A stretch of 64,000 nt of DNA from Temperatibacter marinus (GCF_031598375.1 NZ_CP123872.1:1426001-1490000), one strand, 5' to 3'. Numbered from the stretch's first letter, positions 27,859 to 37,071 are shown. Notes: generated by a model not told the origin, from the letters alone. Made by a program: numbers and translations.

Positions 27859-28383
27859 CTAGATCTCATTACGGAGGCTTTCTGTTTGAGCTTGTAAAAC
27901 ATAGGATTTGGCAAGGTTTTTTGCCCCCAAATAGGCGAAATAAGCTGCACCAAAAAGCACACCCAATTCAAGCCAATTATAGGATCCTAAATATCCGACA
28001 GGCCAGATAACCGCAGAAATGAAGTTTTGAAATTGATCTATAAAAAAAGCGATAATACTGTGAATGCCAAAGTTTTTGAAATAGGCGATCATGCCATCAA
28101 GATCAGAGATGAATCCAAAAAACTGTGTCAGTTCGATTTGAGCAAATTTCATAAAAGCGACCGTGCCATAAAAACCACCACCAAATCCTAGCCATTTATC
28201 AATGACAGTATTTCCTGTTTGTCGCTCTTTCTTTGATCGTTTCTCTCCTGTTTCCTCATTTTTCTTTGAAGGACGTTGAATACGACCATTCACTTCTTCA
28301 ACCCCTTTTCTGTAAGCCCAGAAATGAAGCCCAAAACTTGTCAAAGCAACCAATATGGCAGTAGATATAATTTCCCAAACCAT
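27859..28383 (-). CDS. membrane protein of unknown function
   Basis: 174 aa. The N-terminal transmembrane segment (WEIISTAILVALTSFGLHFWAY) is followed by a very charged stretch (residues 33-60, many Lys, Arg, Glu) and at least two further hydrophobic segments (IIAFFIDQFQNFISAVIWPVGYL and LELGVLFGAAYFAYLGA). I do not recognise the family. Upstream on the coding strand lies a purine-rich GAGAAA triplet repeat in the ribosome-binding region. It is 45 bp after another membrane protein gene on the same strand, so the two may be co-transcribed. Confidence 0.6.
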   Translation of the reverse strand: MVWEIISTAILVALTSFGLHFWAYRKGVEEVNGRIQRPSKKNEETGEKRSKKERQTGNTVIDKWLGFGGGFYGTVAFMKFAQIELTQFFGFISDLDGMIAYFKNFGIHSIIAFFIDQFQNFISAVIWPVGYLGSYNWLELGVLFGAAYFAYLGAKNLAKSYVLQAQTESLRNEI

Positions 28384-28428
28384 GGATGATATCTTTCTCT
28401 TTCTCTTTCTCTAGGCCTCTTTCGGTTC

Positions 28429-28917
28429 CTAAGAGGATGCCCTCTGCCTCAGGATTTTCACTTGTAAGCCAAAGCCGATTAAATAAATAATAAGGAAAAG
28501 ACCATAGAAGCTTTTTAAGAGAGGATCCTCAATATCTGTAACGATGGGGCTTCCGACTGGTAGACGCATCAAGCCATCTGTAATTGCGGGAATCATGTGG
28601 AATAAGAGTGTCGCTGAATAGGCCATCGCCTGAAAATAGGGTGACAGTTTCCCAAGAAGTTGTGTCTTCTCGACGACAACGCCGCTGATAAGAGCCAGCA
28701 ATGTGAGAATGGCTAGAATATGAGCTGGTCCGAAAAACCCATGAGCAAAAATCATTAATGCTGTCGCAGCTGCATAGAGCGTGCAGGCTAAATAAATTTT
28801 GCCAGACTTAATTTCTAGTGAGATGAATTTATTTTTAGCAAGAGTAGAAATCCCCGCAAATATACCGATGATGGCAATGATTGTATGTGTCCACCCAAGA
28901 ATTGAAATTTCTGGCAT
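28429..28917 (-). CDS. small polytopic membrane protein
   Basis: 162 aa with about five hydrophobic segments: residues 10-25, 43-60, 65-82, 98-112 and 135-153. Histidines occur in or next to membrane segments (GWTHTIIAIIG, IFAHGFFGPAHIL, LLFHMIPAI), a pattern that can bind heme or metal and recalls DUF2306-type proteins, but I cannot assign it firmly. It probably forms a two-gene unit with the downstream membrane protein and is divergent from the DUF305-LVIVD gene about 210 bp away. Confidence 0.6.
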   Translation of the reverse strand: MPEISILGWTHTIIAIIGIFAGISTLAKNKFISLEIKSGKIYLACTLYAAATALMIFAHGFFGPAHILAILTLLALISGVVVEKTQLLGKLSPYFQAMAYSATLLFHMIPAITDGLMRLPVGSPIVTDIEDPLLKSFYGLFLIIYLIGFGLQVKILRQRASS

Positions 28918-29125
28918 CGTTTTCCCATTTCCTTCTGTTATTCCCTGAAGCTAGTTTAAGCAGCCTAGGAAGGCCTGTCTATGATTTAAAGTAGATTTTT
29001 ATCCATTTGGCTATAACGGAAAGATATCTCTCTGTCTTGATTTATAGTTGAGAGATTATTTGACACAAGGATAGAGAGAACTACTATTTGTGTGGGCGAT
29101 TTTATAGGGAAGAGGAAAATATACT

Positions 29126-31516
29126 ATGACTGTAAAAAAATATGTCAGATCATCAACCGTGTTAACCACTGTATTTATGACAGGACTGCTGTGGGGACAA
29201 ATGGGCCATGTAGCGGCTCAGGATGTGCCTCTCGTTCAACCTGGCAATGTAGGCGAAAAAGTAAAAATCATTAAACCAAAGAGCGCCATTGAGATAGCGG
29301 TCAATAGCTACACACCAGAAGATGTGTCCTTCATGCAAAATATGATCCCACATCATCATCAAGCTACCCTCATGTCTGCATTGGTTAAGGGCCGGACCAA
29401 TAGACAAGAGCTTCTTGATATTGCCGGTAAGATTGATGCCTCTCAAAAAGATGAAATCAGTTTTATGCTGGACTGGCTTAAAGCGCGCGGTGAACGTCAA
29501 CCTGATCCGGCAGCTCATTCGAAAATGGATATGTCTCATGTGATGGCTGGAATGGCCTCGCCAGCTCAAATGAAAAAACTCGCGAGCCTAGAAGGTGTTG
29601 CTTTTGATAAGTTGTTTCTTGAGTTAATGATTTTTCATCATGCAGGGGCCATTACGATGGTCAAGGATTTACTCTCCAAGCGCGGCTCAGCGTATGATCC
29701 AGTGCTCTATGAATTTGTCAGCGATGTTCAAACTGATCAACAGTCAGAGATTAGTCGGATGAATGTCTTGCTTGCCTCTCTGTCAAGCGATCCGCGGGTC
29801 GGTCTGAAGGCAGGCTTTTCTGATGCAGGAGAGGCTGCGCTGAATATGAAACTCTTGCGGAATTTACCGCGCCCTGCGGGCTTCTTTGATCCAGAAAATC
29901 CCCTGGGCTTAGCAGCGGAAACAGATAAAGAAAAAGATGGAAAGAAAGTGCGCGCTAAGCGGGGCGGACTGATGAGTTTCGCCAATACGGATATGGCATT
30001 CGATGGCGATAAATTGGTTGTAGGCAATTATCATGGGTTCAATACCTATAAGCTAGACGCGGCGGGCATGCCGGCCTTGATGGCTTCTGTGGTTTGTCCA
30101 GGTGGCCAGGGCGATGTATCTGTGATCGGCGATCTGCTCATTATGTCTGTTGAAGAAACCCGCGGTCGAACAGACTGTGGTATTCAAGGGATTAGTGAGG
30201 ATGTGAGTGCTGATAGATTCCGCGGCATTCGAATTTTTAATATCAGCGACTATCAACGGCCGGTTCAAGTGGGGCAAGTACAGACTTGCCGCGGTTCTCA
30301 TACCCATTCTATCGTTTCTGGAGATGGTAAAGAAGGCACTGTGGTTATCTATAATTCTGGGACTTCTAGCGTAAGGGATGAGAAAGAACTTGAGAGCTGT
30401 ATTGGAAACTTTACTGGGGACAAAAATACAGCGTTATTCCGTATCGATGTGATCGAAATTCCTGTTGATGACCCCTCAAAGGCCCGCATCGTAGATAGCC
30501 CTGCGGTTTTTGCAGATGAACAAACCGGCGCTCTCGCAGGCTTGTGGCGTGGTGGAAATCATGGGCCTAATACACAAAGAACTTATGTCACCAATCAATG
30601 TCACGACATCACAGTTTTCCCGAAGGCAAAACTGGCAGCTGGGGCTTGTTCTGGTAATGGGATCATCCTGGATATTAGTAACCCTTTAAAACCTAAACGT
30701 ATTGATGCAGTTGTGGATCCCGGTTTTGCTTATTGGCATTCAGCCACATTTAATAATGATGGAACGAAAGTTCTTTTCACCGACGAATGGGGCGGGGGAG
30801 GACGTCCGCGCTGTATGGCAGGGGATCCAAAAGGCTGGGGCGCGAATGCTATCTACGATATTGAGAACGGAAAACTTGAATTTAAAGGCAAGTATAAATT
30901 ACCTGCGCCGCAAACGAAAATGGAAAATTGTGTAGCGCATAATGGATCTATTGTACCTGTTCCTGGACGGGATATCTTTGTTCAGGCTTGGTATCAAGGG
31001 GGCATCTCTGTCATCGATTTCTCAGAGTCCACCGATCCAAAAGAAATTGCCTTCTTTGACCGTGGACCTCTTGATGAGAATGATTATGCCGTGGGCGGTT
31101 ACTGGTCCTCATATTGGTATAATGGTAAAGTTTACGGTACAGGCATATATCGAGGCCTCGACGTTTTCGAATTGATCGAGAGTGATGTGCTCACCGCTAA
31201 TGAGTTAGCAGCCGCCAAACTTGCTGATCAAGGTGAGAAGTTTAATCCACAACAACAATTTGAAGTCACCTGGCCGGATGCACCTGTTGTTGCCTTGGCG
31301 TATTTAGATCAGTTGGATCGAACGGGTGCCATTGCTCAAGGTTTATCGAAAGCCCTTCGTGAAGCTTTAACAGAGGCCCAGTCTGGAAAAGTTAATGCAA
31401 AGACGCTTAAACAGCTCGCGAAAAAGGTTAAAAAGAAGTCAGGCAAAGCAGCTGAGCAAAGACGCAAGAAGAAATTGGTTTCAACCATGAGAGCTATCGC
31501 TGCTGCAGCGCGTTAG
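29126..31516 (+). CDS. exported DUF305 - LVIVD-repeat protein
   Basis: 796 aa. A signal peptide ends at VAAQ (residue 32). Residues 60-260 are a DUF305-type four-helix region, with SFMQNMIPHHHQATLM (His76-78), a second element FLELMIFHHAGAITMV and a DQQSEISRMN tail; these His/Met-rich motifs suit metal binding. Residues about 285-700 resemble LVIVD-type beta-propeller repeats (RIFNISDYQRPVQVG, IILDISNPLKPKRI, GISVIDFSESTDPKEIAFF). The last 60 residues are a Lys/Ala-rich helix. Function is unknown. The DUF305 part suggests copper handling; the propeller suggests binding to a partner or the surface. A strong terminator follows, so it is monocistronic. Confidence 0.8.
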   Translation: MTVKKYVRSSTVLTTVFMTGLLWGQMGHVAAQDVPLVQPGNVGEKVKIIKPKSAIEIAVNSYTPEDVSFMQNMIPHHHQATLMSALVKGRTNRQELLDIAGKIDASQKDEISFMLDWLKARGERQPDPAAHSKMDMSHVMAGMASPAQMKKLASLEGVAFDKLFLELMIFHHAGAITMVKDLLSKRGSAYDPVLYEFVSDVQTDQQSEISRMNVLLASLSSDPRVGLKAGFSDAGEAALNMKLLRNLPRPAGFFDPENPLGLAAETDKEKDGKKVRAKRGGLMSFANTDMAFDGDKLVVGNYHGFNTYKLDAAGMPALMASVVCPGGQGDVSVIGDLLIMSVEETRGRTDCGIQGISEDVSADRFRGIRIFNISDYQRPVQVGQVQTCRGSHTHSIVSGDGKEGTVVIYNSGTSSVRDEKELESCIGNFTGDKNTALFRIDVIEIPVDDPSKARIVDSPAVFADEQTGALAGLWRGGNHGPNTQRTYVTNQCHDITVFPKAKLAAGACSGNGIILDISNPLKPKRIDAVVDPGFAYWHSATFNNDGTKVLFTDEWGGGGRPRCMAGDPKGWGANAIYDIENGKLEFKGKYKLPAPQTKMENCVAHNGSIVPVPGRDIFVQAWYQGGISVIDFSESTDPKEIAFFDRGPLDENDYAVGGYWSSYWYNGKVYGTGIYRGLDVFELIESDVLTANELAAAKLADQGEKFNPQQQFEVTWPDAPVVALAYLDQLDRTGAIAQGLSKALREALTEAQSGKVNAKTLKQLAKKVKKKSGKAAEQRRKKKLVSTMRAIAAAAR

Positions 31517-31540
31517 TATACTGCGTTTATAACGAGAGAA

Positions 31541-31569
31541 AAGGCCCCATATCTTTGGGGCCTTTTTTT
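31541..31569 (+). terminator. intrinsic terminator after the DUF305-LVIVD gene
   Basis: AAGGCCCC - ATATCTTT - GGGGCCTT with a perfect 8-bp stem and a following run of T. It lies 25 bp after the stop codon and also faces the convergent ggt gene. Confidence 0.88.
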
Positions 31570-31607
31570 GAGAATGAGACACAAAGATCGGCCTCACAAC
31601 TCTTGGG

Positions 31608-33443
31608 TTAGTATCCGATTGCGATACCATCTTTCCGCATTTCTGTGGCGCCATAATATACGCCTGTTACGGGGTCGCGCCATATGGCTTGATAACCGCC
31701 GAACATACCACTATTGCGGATCATGACCTTATGTCCCCTGCGTTGGAGTTCACGGACTACATCACCTGTAAAACCGCTCTCAAGATTGAGGATGCCCCCA
31801 TCCGTCATTCGTTTGTCCCAGATTGGAGATGTGGACCCAGCATGATTAAAACGGGCAGCATCACCGGCCTGTTGAAGTCCCATGCCGAAATCAACAATAT
31901 TCACAACAATTTGCGCATGTCCTTGTGGCTGCATCGCACCTCCCATCAGACCAAAAGCCATGAGAGGTTGGTCATTTTTCGTCATGAAGGCAGGAATGAT
32001 GGTATGGAAAGGACGCTTAAAGGGTGCATAGGCATTGGGATGATTGGCATCCAAACTAAACTGCGCGCCGCGGTCCTGAAACATAAAACCAAGGCCGTCC
32101 GGCACAAGACCAGAGCCCATACCGCGGTAATTACTTTGAATTAAGCTCACCATCATGCCGTTTTTATCTGCGACGGTCATATATATCGTGTCCCCTTCCA
32201 ACAGTTTAGCAGGGCCGTGATCTACCTTCGTCATCGCTGTATCCATCGCAATGTATTTTCTTCGCTCACTAGCATAATCTTTTGACAGTAAACCCTTGAG
32301 CGGGACATTATAAAAGTCAGGATCTGCATAAAACCGTGCCCGATCCTCAAAAGCTAATTTCTTGGCCTCAGCCATGACATGCAAATGATCGGCACTTCCA
32401 AATCCCATAGACTTTAGATCATAGGCTTCCAACACATTCAGCATTTGAAGGGCTGCAATCCCTTGCCCATTTGGTGGGAGTTCCCAAACATCATATCCTC
32501 TGTAATTCACTTTGGCCGGGGCAATCCAGTTGGCTGTATGGCTGGCGAAATCTTCTTTTCTAAGGGCGCCACCGATGCGCTTAAAATAGGCATCCATTGT
32601 GTCGGCAAGGGGGCCCTTATAAAAAGCGTCTGCGCCGCTTTTCGCAATCATCGTGAGTGTTCGTGCCAAATCTGGGTTTTTAAATATTTCCCCTTCTTTG
32701 TAAGCAAGGCCGCCTTTTGTATAAGTAGTAAGAAAATTCTCGATTTCCTCAATGCCTTCCTTTTCTTGGTTGGCAGGGAAAGCTTTTGCGCTGAGGTTTA
32801 GATAGTAGCCAATCACTTCGGTAACGGGAAATCCTTCAGTGGCATAAGTAATGGCGGGCTGGAGTGTCTCTGCCCAAGCCATTTTGCCAAATTTCTTGTG
32901 CATCAGGTCCCATCCACTCACTGCACCAGGAACAGTCACGGCTACGCTGCCCCAGTTCGGAATTTCTTTCACATCCCCAATTCTTGCTTTTAATTGCTCA
33001 AAGGTTTGGCCTTTTGGGGATCGACCTGAGGCGTTCACCCCGTATAATTTCTTTGTTTCTGGATCCCAGATTATAGCGAAAAGATCACCGCCTATGCCGT
33101 TACCCGTCGGTTCCATCAATCCAAGCGCTGCGTTGGCTGCAATGGCAGCGTCTACTGCATTGCCGCCCTTTTTTAGGATGTCTATCGCCACTTGTGAGGC
33201 TAGGGGATGGGATGTCGCCGCCATGCCGTTCATCCCAAGAACGCTTGACCGTGTTGCCCAAGGGGCAGCGTGGATCCGGTCCCCGCGCATGTCTTCGCGC
33301 ATTGTCACTGATTGGCCGTTCTGTCCTGCCATCACCCTCCGTGGATCTTCCGATTCTGATGAGTTTTCCTCGGATGACTTCTGATCTGCGCTACAGGCAA
33401 TGAGAAGCAAACCAAGAGATAGACTTAAGAGTATTTTTTTCAT
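31608..33443 (-). CDS. ggt: gamma-glutamyltransferase
   Basis: Ntn-hydrolase that cleaves gamma-glutamyl bonds, such as in glutathione, and self-processes at an internal Thr. It has 611 aa. A lipoprotein signal (LGLLLIACSAD) predicts a membrane-anchored, extracytoplasmic enzyme. The large-subunit part has GGNAVDAAIAANAALGLMEPTGNGIGGD and VTVPGAVSGWD. The processing Thr is in EGDTIYMTVADKNG, followed by MVSLIQSNYRGMGSG and the PFHTIIPAFM and LMGGAMQPQGHAQ segments of the small subunit. The motif form (GDT rather than QTTH) is that of the non-classical GGT branch. It is convergent with the DUF305-LVIVD gene. Confidence 0.92.
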   Translation of the reverse strand: MKKILLSLSLGLLLIACSADQKSSEENSSESEDPRRVMAGQNGQSVTMREDMRGDRIHAAPWATRSSVLGMNGMAATSHPLASQVAIDILKKGGNAVDAAIAANAALGLMEPTGNGIGGDLFAIIWDPETKKLYGVNASGRSPKGQTFEQLKARIGDVKEIPNWGSVAVTVPGAVSGWDLMHKKFGKMAWAETLQPAITYATEGFPVTEVIGYYLNLSAKAFPANQEKEGIEEIENFLTTYTKGGLAYKEGEIFKNPDLARTLTMIAKSGADAFYKGPLADTMDAYFKRIGGALRKEDFASHTANWIAPAKVNYRGYDVWELPPNGQGIAALQMLNVLEAYDLKSMGFGSADHLHVMAEAKKLAFEDRARFYADPDFYNVPLKGLLSKDYASERRKYIAMDTAMTKVDHGPAKLLEGDTIYMTVADKNGMMVSLIQSNYRGMGSGLVPDGLGFMFQDRGAQFSLDANHPNAYAPFKRPFHTIIPAFMTKNDQPLMAFGLMGGAMQPQGHAQIVVNIVDFGMGLQQAGDAARFNHAGSTSPIWDKRMTDGGILNLESGFTGDVVRELQRRGHKVMIRNSGMFGGYQAIWRDPVTGVYYGATEMRKDGIAIGY

Positions 33444-33706
33444 GAATTCCCCCTGTGAAAAGAAGTTTGAAAATATGATGTTTCCTAGAATATACGTCAG
33501 ACTGGTTAAAAGGCAAAATCAGTGTCTAGGATCCTCGTTTGGGTTCAATCTATAATCACTTTTAAGAGTAAAATAAATCTCATTAATTGTATTTTTATGT
33601 AAAATGAGATATATATGCCTCTTCTCAGTCTCCCACTCCCCTCTTTGAAATAGCTCTCTCCTCGCATGAGGTGAAAGGGGCCATTATTTTGCGTTAGGAA
33701 ATTTAT

Positions 33707-34249
33707 ATGAAAACATCTGTGAACTCATTCAATGGATTTTTACTCAGACCAATAGAGAAGCTTTTTCTCAGTATAAAGGGTGAAGATTTTATAAAAAACT
33801 GGGAAGGATTTGCGGCATTTCCTTATGAGGATATTGCAGGTCATTGTACAATTGGGTATGGAGAAAAACTCCATGATGGGCACTGTACTCTCAATGATAC
33901 CAAAGAATATTTAGATGGCATATCACAATCAAAAGCATCCAAAAGATTAGCAATGAGTGTCGGCCGCAGTGTAACAAGCGTTGGTAAGTGGTTAAAAGGG
34001 GCTTGGATCACTCAATCAATGTTTGATGCCCTCGTAAGCCTGACTTTTAATACAGGGGGAAATCAAGGGAATTGGCAAGTCTATAAACGAACTGCATCAG
34101 GTCAATATCGTGATGCTGCTTTTCAATTCCTAGACATTAACCTTGCATACAATCCAGCAACGAAAAAGAAAGAAGCAAGTGCCGGGCTAACAAAACGAAG
34201 AATAGCCGAGAAAGAAATGTATTTATATGCCTCATATTCAAAGCCATAG
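33707..34249 (+). CDS. phage-type lysozyme (GH24 endolysin family)
   Basis: 180 aa. From about residue 25 there is a GH24 muramidase domain with the catalytic E-8x-D-5x-T signature: Glu33 (NWEGF), Asp42 (YEDI) and Thr48 (HCTIGYG). It cleaves the MurNAc-GlcNAc bond. The 24-residue N-terminal extension has a modestly hydrophobic stretch but no clear signal peptide. No holin, spanin, tail or integrase gene is near, so this is an isolated gene, possibly a domesticated phage gene or a bacterial wall-remodelling enzyme. Its base composition looks more AT-rich than the neighbouring housekeeping genes. Confidence 0.85.
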   Translation: MKTSVNSFNGFLLRPIEKLFLSIKGEDFIKNWEGFAAFPYEDIAGHCTIGYGEKLHDGHCTLNDTKEYLDGISQSKASKRLAMSVGRSVTSVGKWLKGAWITQSMFDALVSLTFNTGGNQGNWQVYKRTASGQYRDAAFQFLDINLAYNPATKKKEASAGLTKRRIAEKEMYLYASYSKP

Positions 34250-34392
34250 AATTATTCCTTTGAGGCTCTGAGAATAAACTCAGGGCCATGATTGGCTTCC
34301 ACTAGACAGTCTCTTATCGACATGTCATGACTAAGAGAGATTATAAATTAATATTGTTTAATCAATACGCATATGACTTGTGAGGAGGAACT

Positions 34393-36024
34393 ATGAATAG
34401 TGTTGCAACAGAAAGAGTTTTATTGAAATTGAAGCGATTAGTTTTAGTCATGATTTTGGCTATGTTTGGACTATATAGTTTCCAAACTCATGCCAATGAC
34501 CTGTCCCTAACAGCAGCGACCATTAAAGAGCTTAATAAAGCGATGGATGAGGGAAAGCTTAGTTCTGAAAAGTTGGTAAAACTCTTTCAGGCGCGTATTG
34601 CTGCCTTTGATAAAAAAGGGCCTGCGATTAATGCTATTTTGACGCTGAATGAGAAAGCTCTGAGCCAAGCTATAGCCTTAGACGAGGAAAGACGCACCAA
34701 AGGTCGACGGTCTCCTTTACATGGCATCCCTATTCTTCTTAAAGACAATTTAGATACTTTTGACATGCCTACAACGGCGGGGTCTTTTCTTCTTGAAGGA
34801 TCCTATCCGCCTGATGATGCCTTTATTGTCAAAAAATTACGGGATGCAGGCGCTATTATTCTAGCGAAAGCTAATATGAGCGAATTGGCTTCAGGTGGCC
34901 CGATGAGTTCCTTAGGCGGATCAACCTATAACCCTCATGATATTAATCGATCTCCATCAGGGTCTTCCGGGGGATCTGGCGCCTCGGTCGCTGCGGCATT
35001 CGGCATGATGGCTCTTGGAACGGATACAGGCGGCTCGGTCCGCGGGCCATCCTCAGCGAATGGTATTGTTGGTTTAAAGACAACCCATGGTCTCTTAAGC
35101 CGTGACGGCGTTATTCCATTGGCTCTTTCTTTTGACACTGTAGGGCCAATGGCGCGGAGCGTCTATGATGTGGCCGTGTCTTTAGGTATTATGACGGGCG
35201 TTGATTCCGCTGATATCTCTACCGATAAAAGCAAAGATAAATTTCATACAGACTATACGCAATTTCTAGATGCCAATGCTCTAATAGGTGCAAAAATTGG
35301 TGTAGCACGTATATTTATGGGTAACGATTATGAGGTAGATTGGGTTATGGAATCCGCCTTGAAAAATATGAAAGATGCGGGCGCTGAGATTATCGATATT
35401 AAAATCCCCAGTTGGGTTATTGATGTTCGAGGGCGCCTCTATAGAGCAATACGATATCCAGAGTTTAAAGCGCAGATAAAAGAGTATCTTGCGACGACAG
35501 GGGAAGGATATCCGAAATCACTCGATGATCTCATTGCTCGACAAATGGGACTTATTTCCAGACGGGCAGACGGTGTGATTCCTAATCCGGGGCGCTGGGA
35601 ACTTATGCTTTATGAGAATAAGAGTACTGATTTAACGGGCTATGAATATAATTCAGTGCTCACTCATGGTCTGCCACTCATTCGGTCTGTTTTGGACGGG
35701 CTAATGAAAGAAAATGGTCTCGATGCCATTGTTTATCCTACCAGTACAACCAGACCTGCAAAAGTTGACATGGATCCAACCTCTAGCTCTGGTCCAGGAG
35801 GCGGTCCGTCGCCTGTATCACTAGCAAATTTATCTGGTTTTCCCGATTTAATCGTACCCGCGGGTTTTACAGGGCGGGGCTTGCCTGTTTCTATTTCTTT
35901 CCTTGGAACAGCATTCAGTGAACCTCGTTTGCTTGGATTAGGCTATGCTTTTGAGCAGAGGACGAAGGCACTGCGTCTTCCCGCTCATACGCCGGTTCTT
36001 GAAGGGGAAGTGATCACTAATTAA
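34393..36024 (+). CDS. exported amidase-signature enzyme
   Basis: 543 aa. A hydrophobic N-terminal segment (residues 13-34, ending FQTHAND) indicates export or anchoring. The amidase-signature Ser-cisSer-Lys triad is present: Lys117 in IPILLKDNLD, the serine of GSSGGSG (about 191-195), and nucleophile Ser215 in GTDTGGSVRGPSS. The family hydrolyses amides. Exported members of this size are related to AtzF-like and 6-aminohexanoate-type enzymes, but the substrate is not predictable. An AGGAGG site precedes the start. No obvious operon partner; the lysozyme gene is 143 bp upstream. Confidence 0.88.
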   Translation: MNSVATERVLLKLKRLVLVMILAMFGLYSFQTHANDLSLTAATIKELNKAMDEGKLSSEKLVKLFQARIAAFDKKGPAINAILTLNEKALSQAIALDEERRTKGRRSPLHGIPILLKDNLDTFDMPTTAGSFLLEGSYPPDDAFIVKKLRDAGAIILAKANMSELASGGPMSSLGGSTYNPHDINRSPSGSSGGSGASVAAAFGMMALGTDTGGSVRGPSSANGIVGLKTTHGLLSRDGVIPLALSFDTVGPMARSVYDVAVSLGIMTGVDSADISTDKSKDKFHTDYTQFLDANALIGAKIGVARIFMGNDYEVDWVMESALKNMKDAGAEIIDIKIPSWVIDVRGRLYRAIRYPEFKAQIKEYLATTGEGYPKSLDDLIARQMGLISRRADGVIPNPGRWELMLYENKSTDLTGYEYNSVLTHGLPLIRSVLDGLMKENGLDAIVYPTSTTRPAKVDMDPTSSSGPGGGPSPVSLANLSGFPDLIVPAGFTGRGLPVSISFLGTAFSEPRLLGLGYAFEQRTKALRLPAHTPVLEGEVITN

Positions 36025-36085
36025 GCCTGATGAGACGCGAAATAATACCTTAAGAAGTTAAGCTCATTGCATTTGAGGTGAATAC

Positions 36086-36892
36086 TCACTCTCTTGCAGT
36101 CGTTGCCAGTTTTTGTTTGTCCCTTAAGCCGTTCTCGAATTGTGCTGCTTTCCATAGTAAAATACCGGCAACAATATCAACGACAATATGTAAGATAATC
36201 ACTGGAATAAGACTATTGGTTACTAGGAATAGTATCGTAAAGACAATAGTAATAGGTATCGTGCGCATCATCCCCTTAAGGCCTTGATAACTATGGGATA
36301 TAACAAATATACTGCCGGCAATAATGGTCGCTGCCCAAATAGGCATATAAAGAGAGAGTGCAGTTATAGCAAAAGCCCTGAATATGATTTCTTCCGTGAT
36401 ACCTGCTGTAACGGCCACGGCTTGAAAATGCCAGTAGCCAGTTTTACTTACAAACCTTAGTGACTGAAAATCACCACTCGTTTCAAATTGCTTGAGCAAG
36501 TCGCGTTTGTTTTCTTGTGATTTGTCAACCTGAAATATTTGCCAAATCATATAGCCACAAAATATGGTGACGATTGCGAATGCCATCATCGATTCTGTAG
36601 TGCCATTAAGGGTAAATCCTAGCTGTTGAAGCCCTCTATCGCTTTGGAACCAAGCAATCAGCGCAATTGCACACAAAGACCAAAGTAAAATGATTGTCTG
36701 TCTTAGTTCCTTGATCTTTTCCTTTTCTGTTAGAGAATCCTTACCTTGACGTCGGTAACTAATATTCTGACACACAAAATATCCAAGAATAATAACAATC
36801 AATAAGCCGCCAAAGATTAATGCAAAGTCACCCTCAGAAGATGCAGAGATAAAATCCTTAGAAGTCGTGACTGTGATGAAGGGGGCTGTCAT
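36086..36892 (-). CDS. CPBP-family intramembrane protease-like protein
   Basis: 268 aa with about seven membrane segments. The CPBP (Abi/Rce1) motif 1 is GITEEIIFRAFAI (EExxxR), followed by a conserved His in SHSYQGLKGM and a distal His in IILHIVVDIV. The family contains glutamic intramembrane proteases and proteins of unknown activity, some tied to bacteriocin self-immunity. The start at 36892 has AAGGA eight bases upstream; the longer reading starting at 36946 would run through the palindrome. The divergent TetR regulator and the palindrome directly upstream suggest that this gene is its repressed target. Confidence 0.85.
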   Translation of the reverse strand: MTAPFITVTTSKDFISASSEGDFALIFGGLLIVIILGYFVCQNISYRRQGKDSLTEKEKIKELRQTIILLWSLCAIALIAWFQSDRGLQQLGFTLNGTTESMMAFAIVTIFCGYMIWQIFQVDKSQENKRDLLKQFETSGDFQSLRFVSKTGYWHFQAVAVTAGITEEIIFRAFAITALSLYMPIWAATIIAGSIFVISHSYQGLKGMMRTIPITIVFTILFLVTNSLIPVIILHIVVDIVAGILLWKAAQFENGLRDKQKLATTARE

Positions 36893-36907
36893 TATTTTAA
36901 TCCTTAT

Positions 36908-36931
36908 TGTGAATGTGAATTCACATTTACA
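36908..36931. promoter_or_regulatory. palindromic operator upstream of the CPBP gene
   Basis: TGTGAATGTGAA followed by TTCACATTTACA: a 24-bp inverted repeat matching at 11 of 12 positions, centred 27 bp upstream of the CPBP start and just ahead of its ribosome-binding site. Size and symmetry fit a TetR-family dimer operator. The TetR gene is divergent. Confidence 0.7.
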
Positions 36932-37038
36932 TAATGAAATATGCATCCTATGTCAAGAGCCAGAAATAAACAGATGAATTAGGGGGGAGATCCCTAGATC
37001 AGTATTACTCTCAAAAAGTATCGATTTATTTCTAAGTC

Positions 37039-37067
37039 TTGATTGAAAAGATATAAGACCCTATAAG
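37039..37067 (+). promoter_or_regulatory. promoter of the tetR gene
   Basis: TTGATT (37039-37044), 17-bp spacer, TATAAG (37062-37067), 30 bp before the tetR start codon. Confidence 0.6.
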
Positions 37068-37071
37068 CGAA

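Noticed and set aside
32851-33384. 177-codon open frame opposite to ggt
   Set aside because: It lies wholly within the well-supported ggt gene on the other strand, has no ribosome-binding site and no recognisable motif.
33577-33610. Inverted repeat ATCTCATT ... AATGAGAT before the lysozyme gene
   Set aside because: Eight-base arms with an 18-base AT-rich spacer are easily found by chance, and no regulator is nearby.
33707-34249. Prophage remnant around the lysozyme
   Set aside because: Only the lysozyme looks phage-like; ggt and the amidase on either side are normal bacterial genes.
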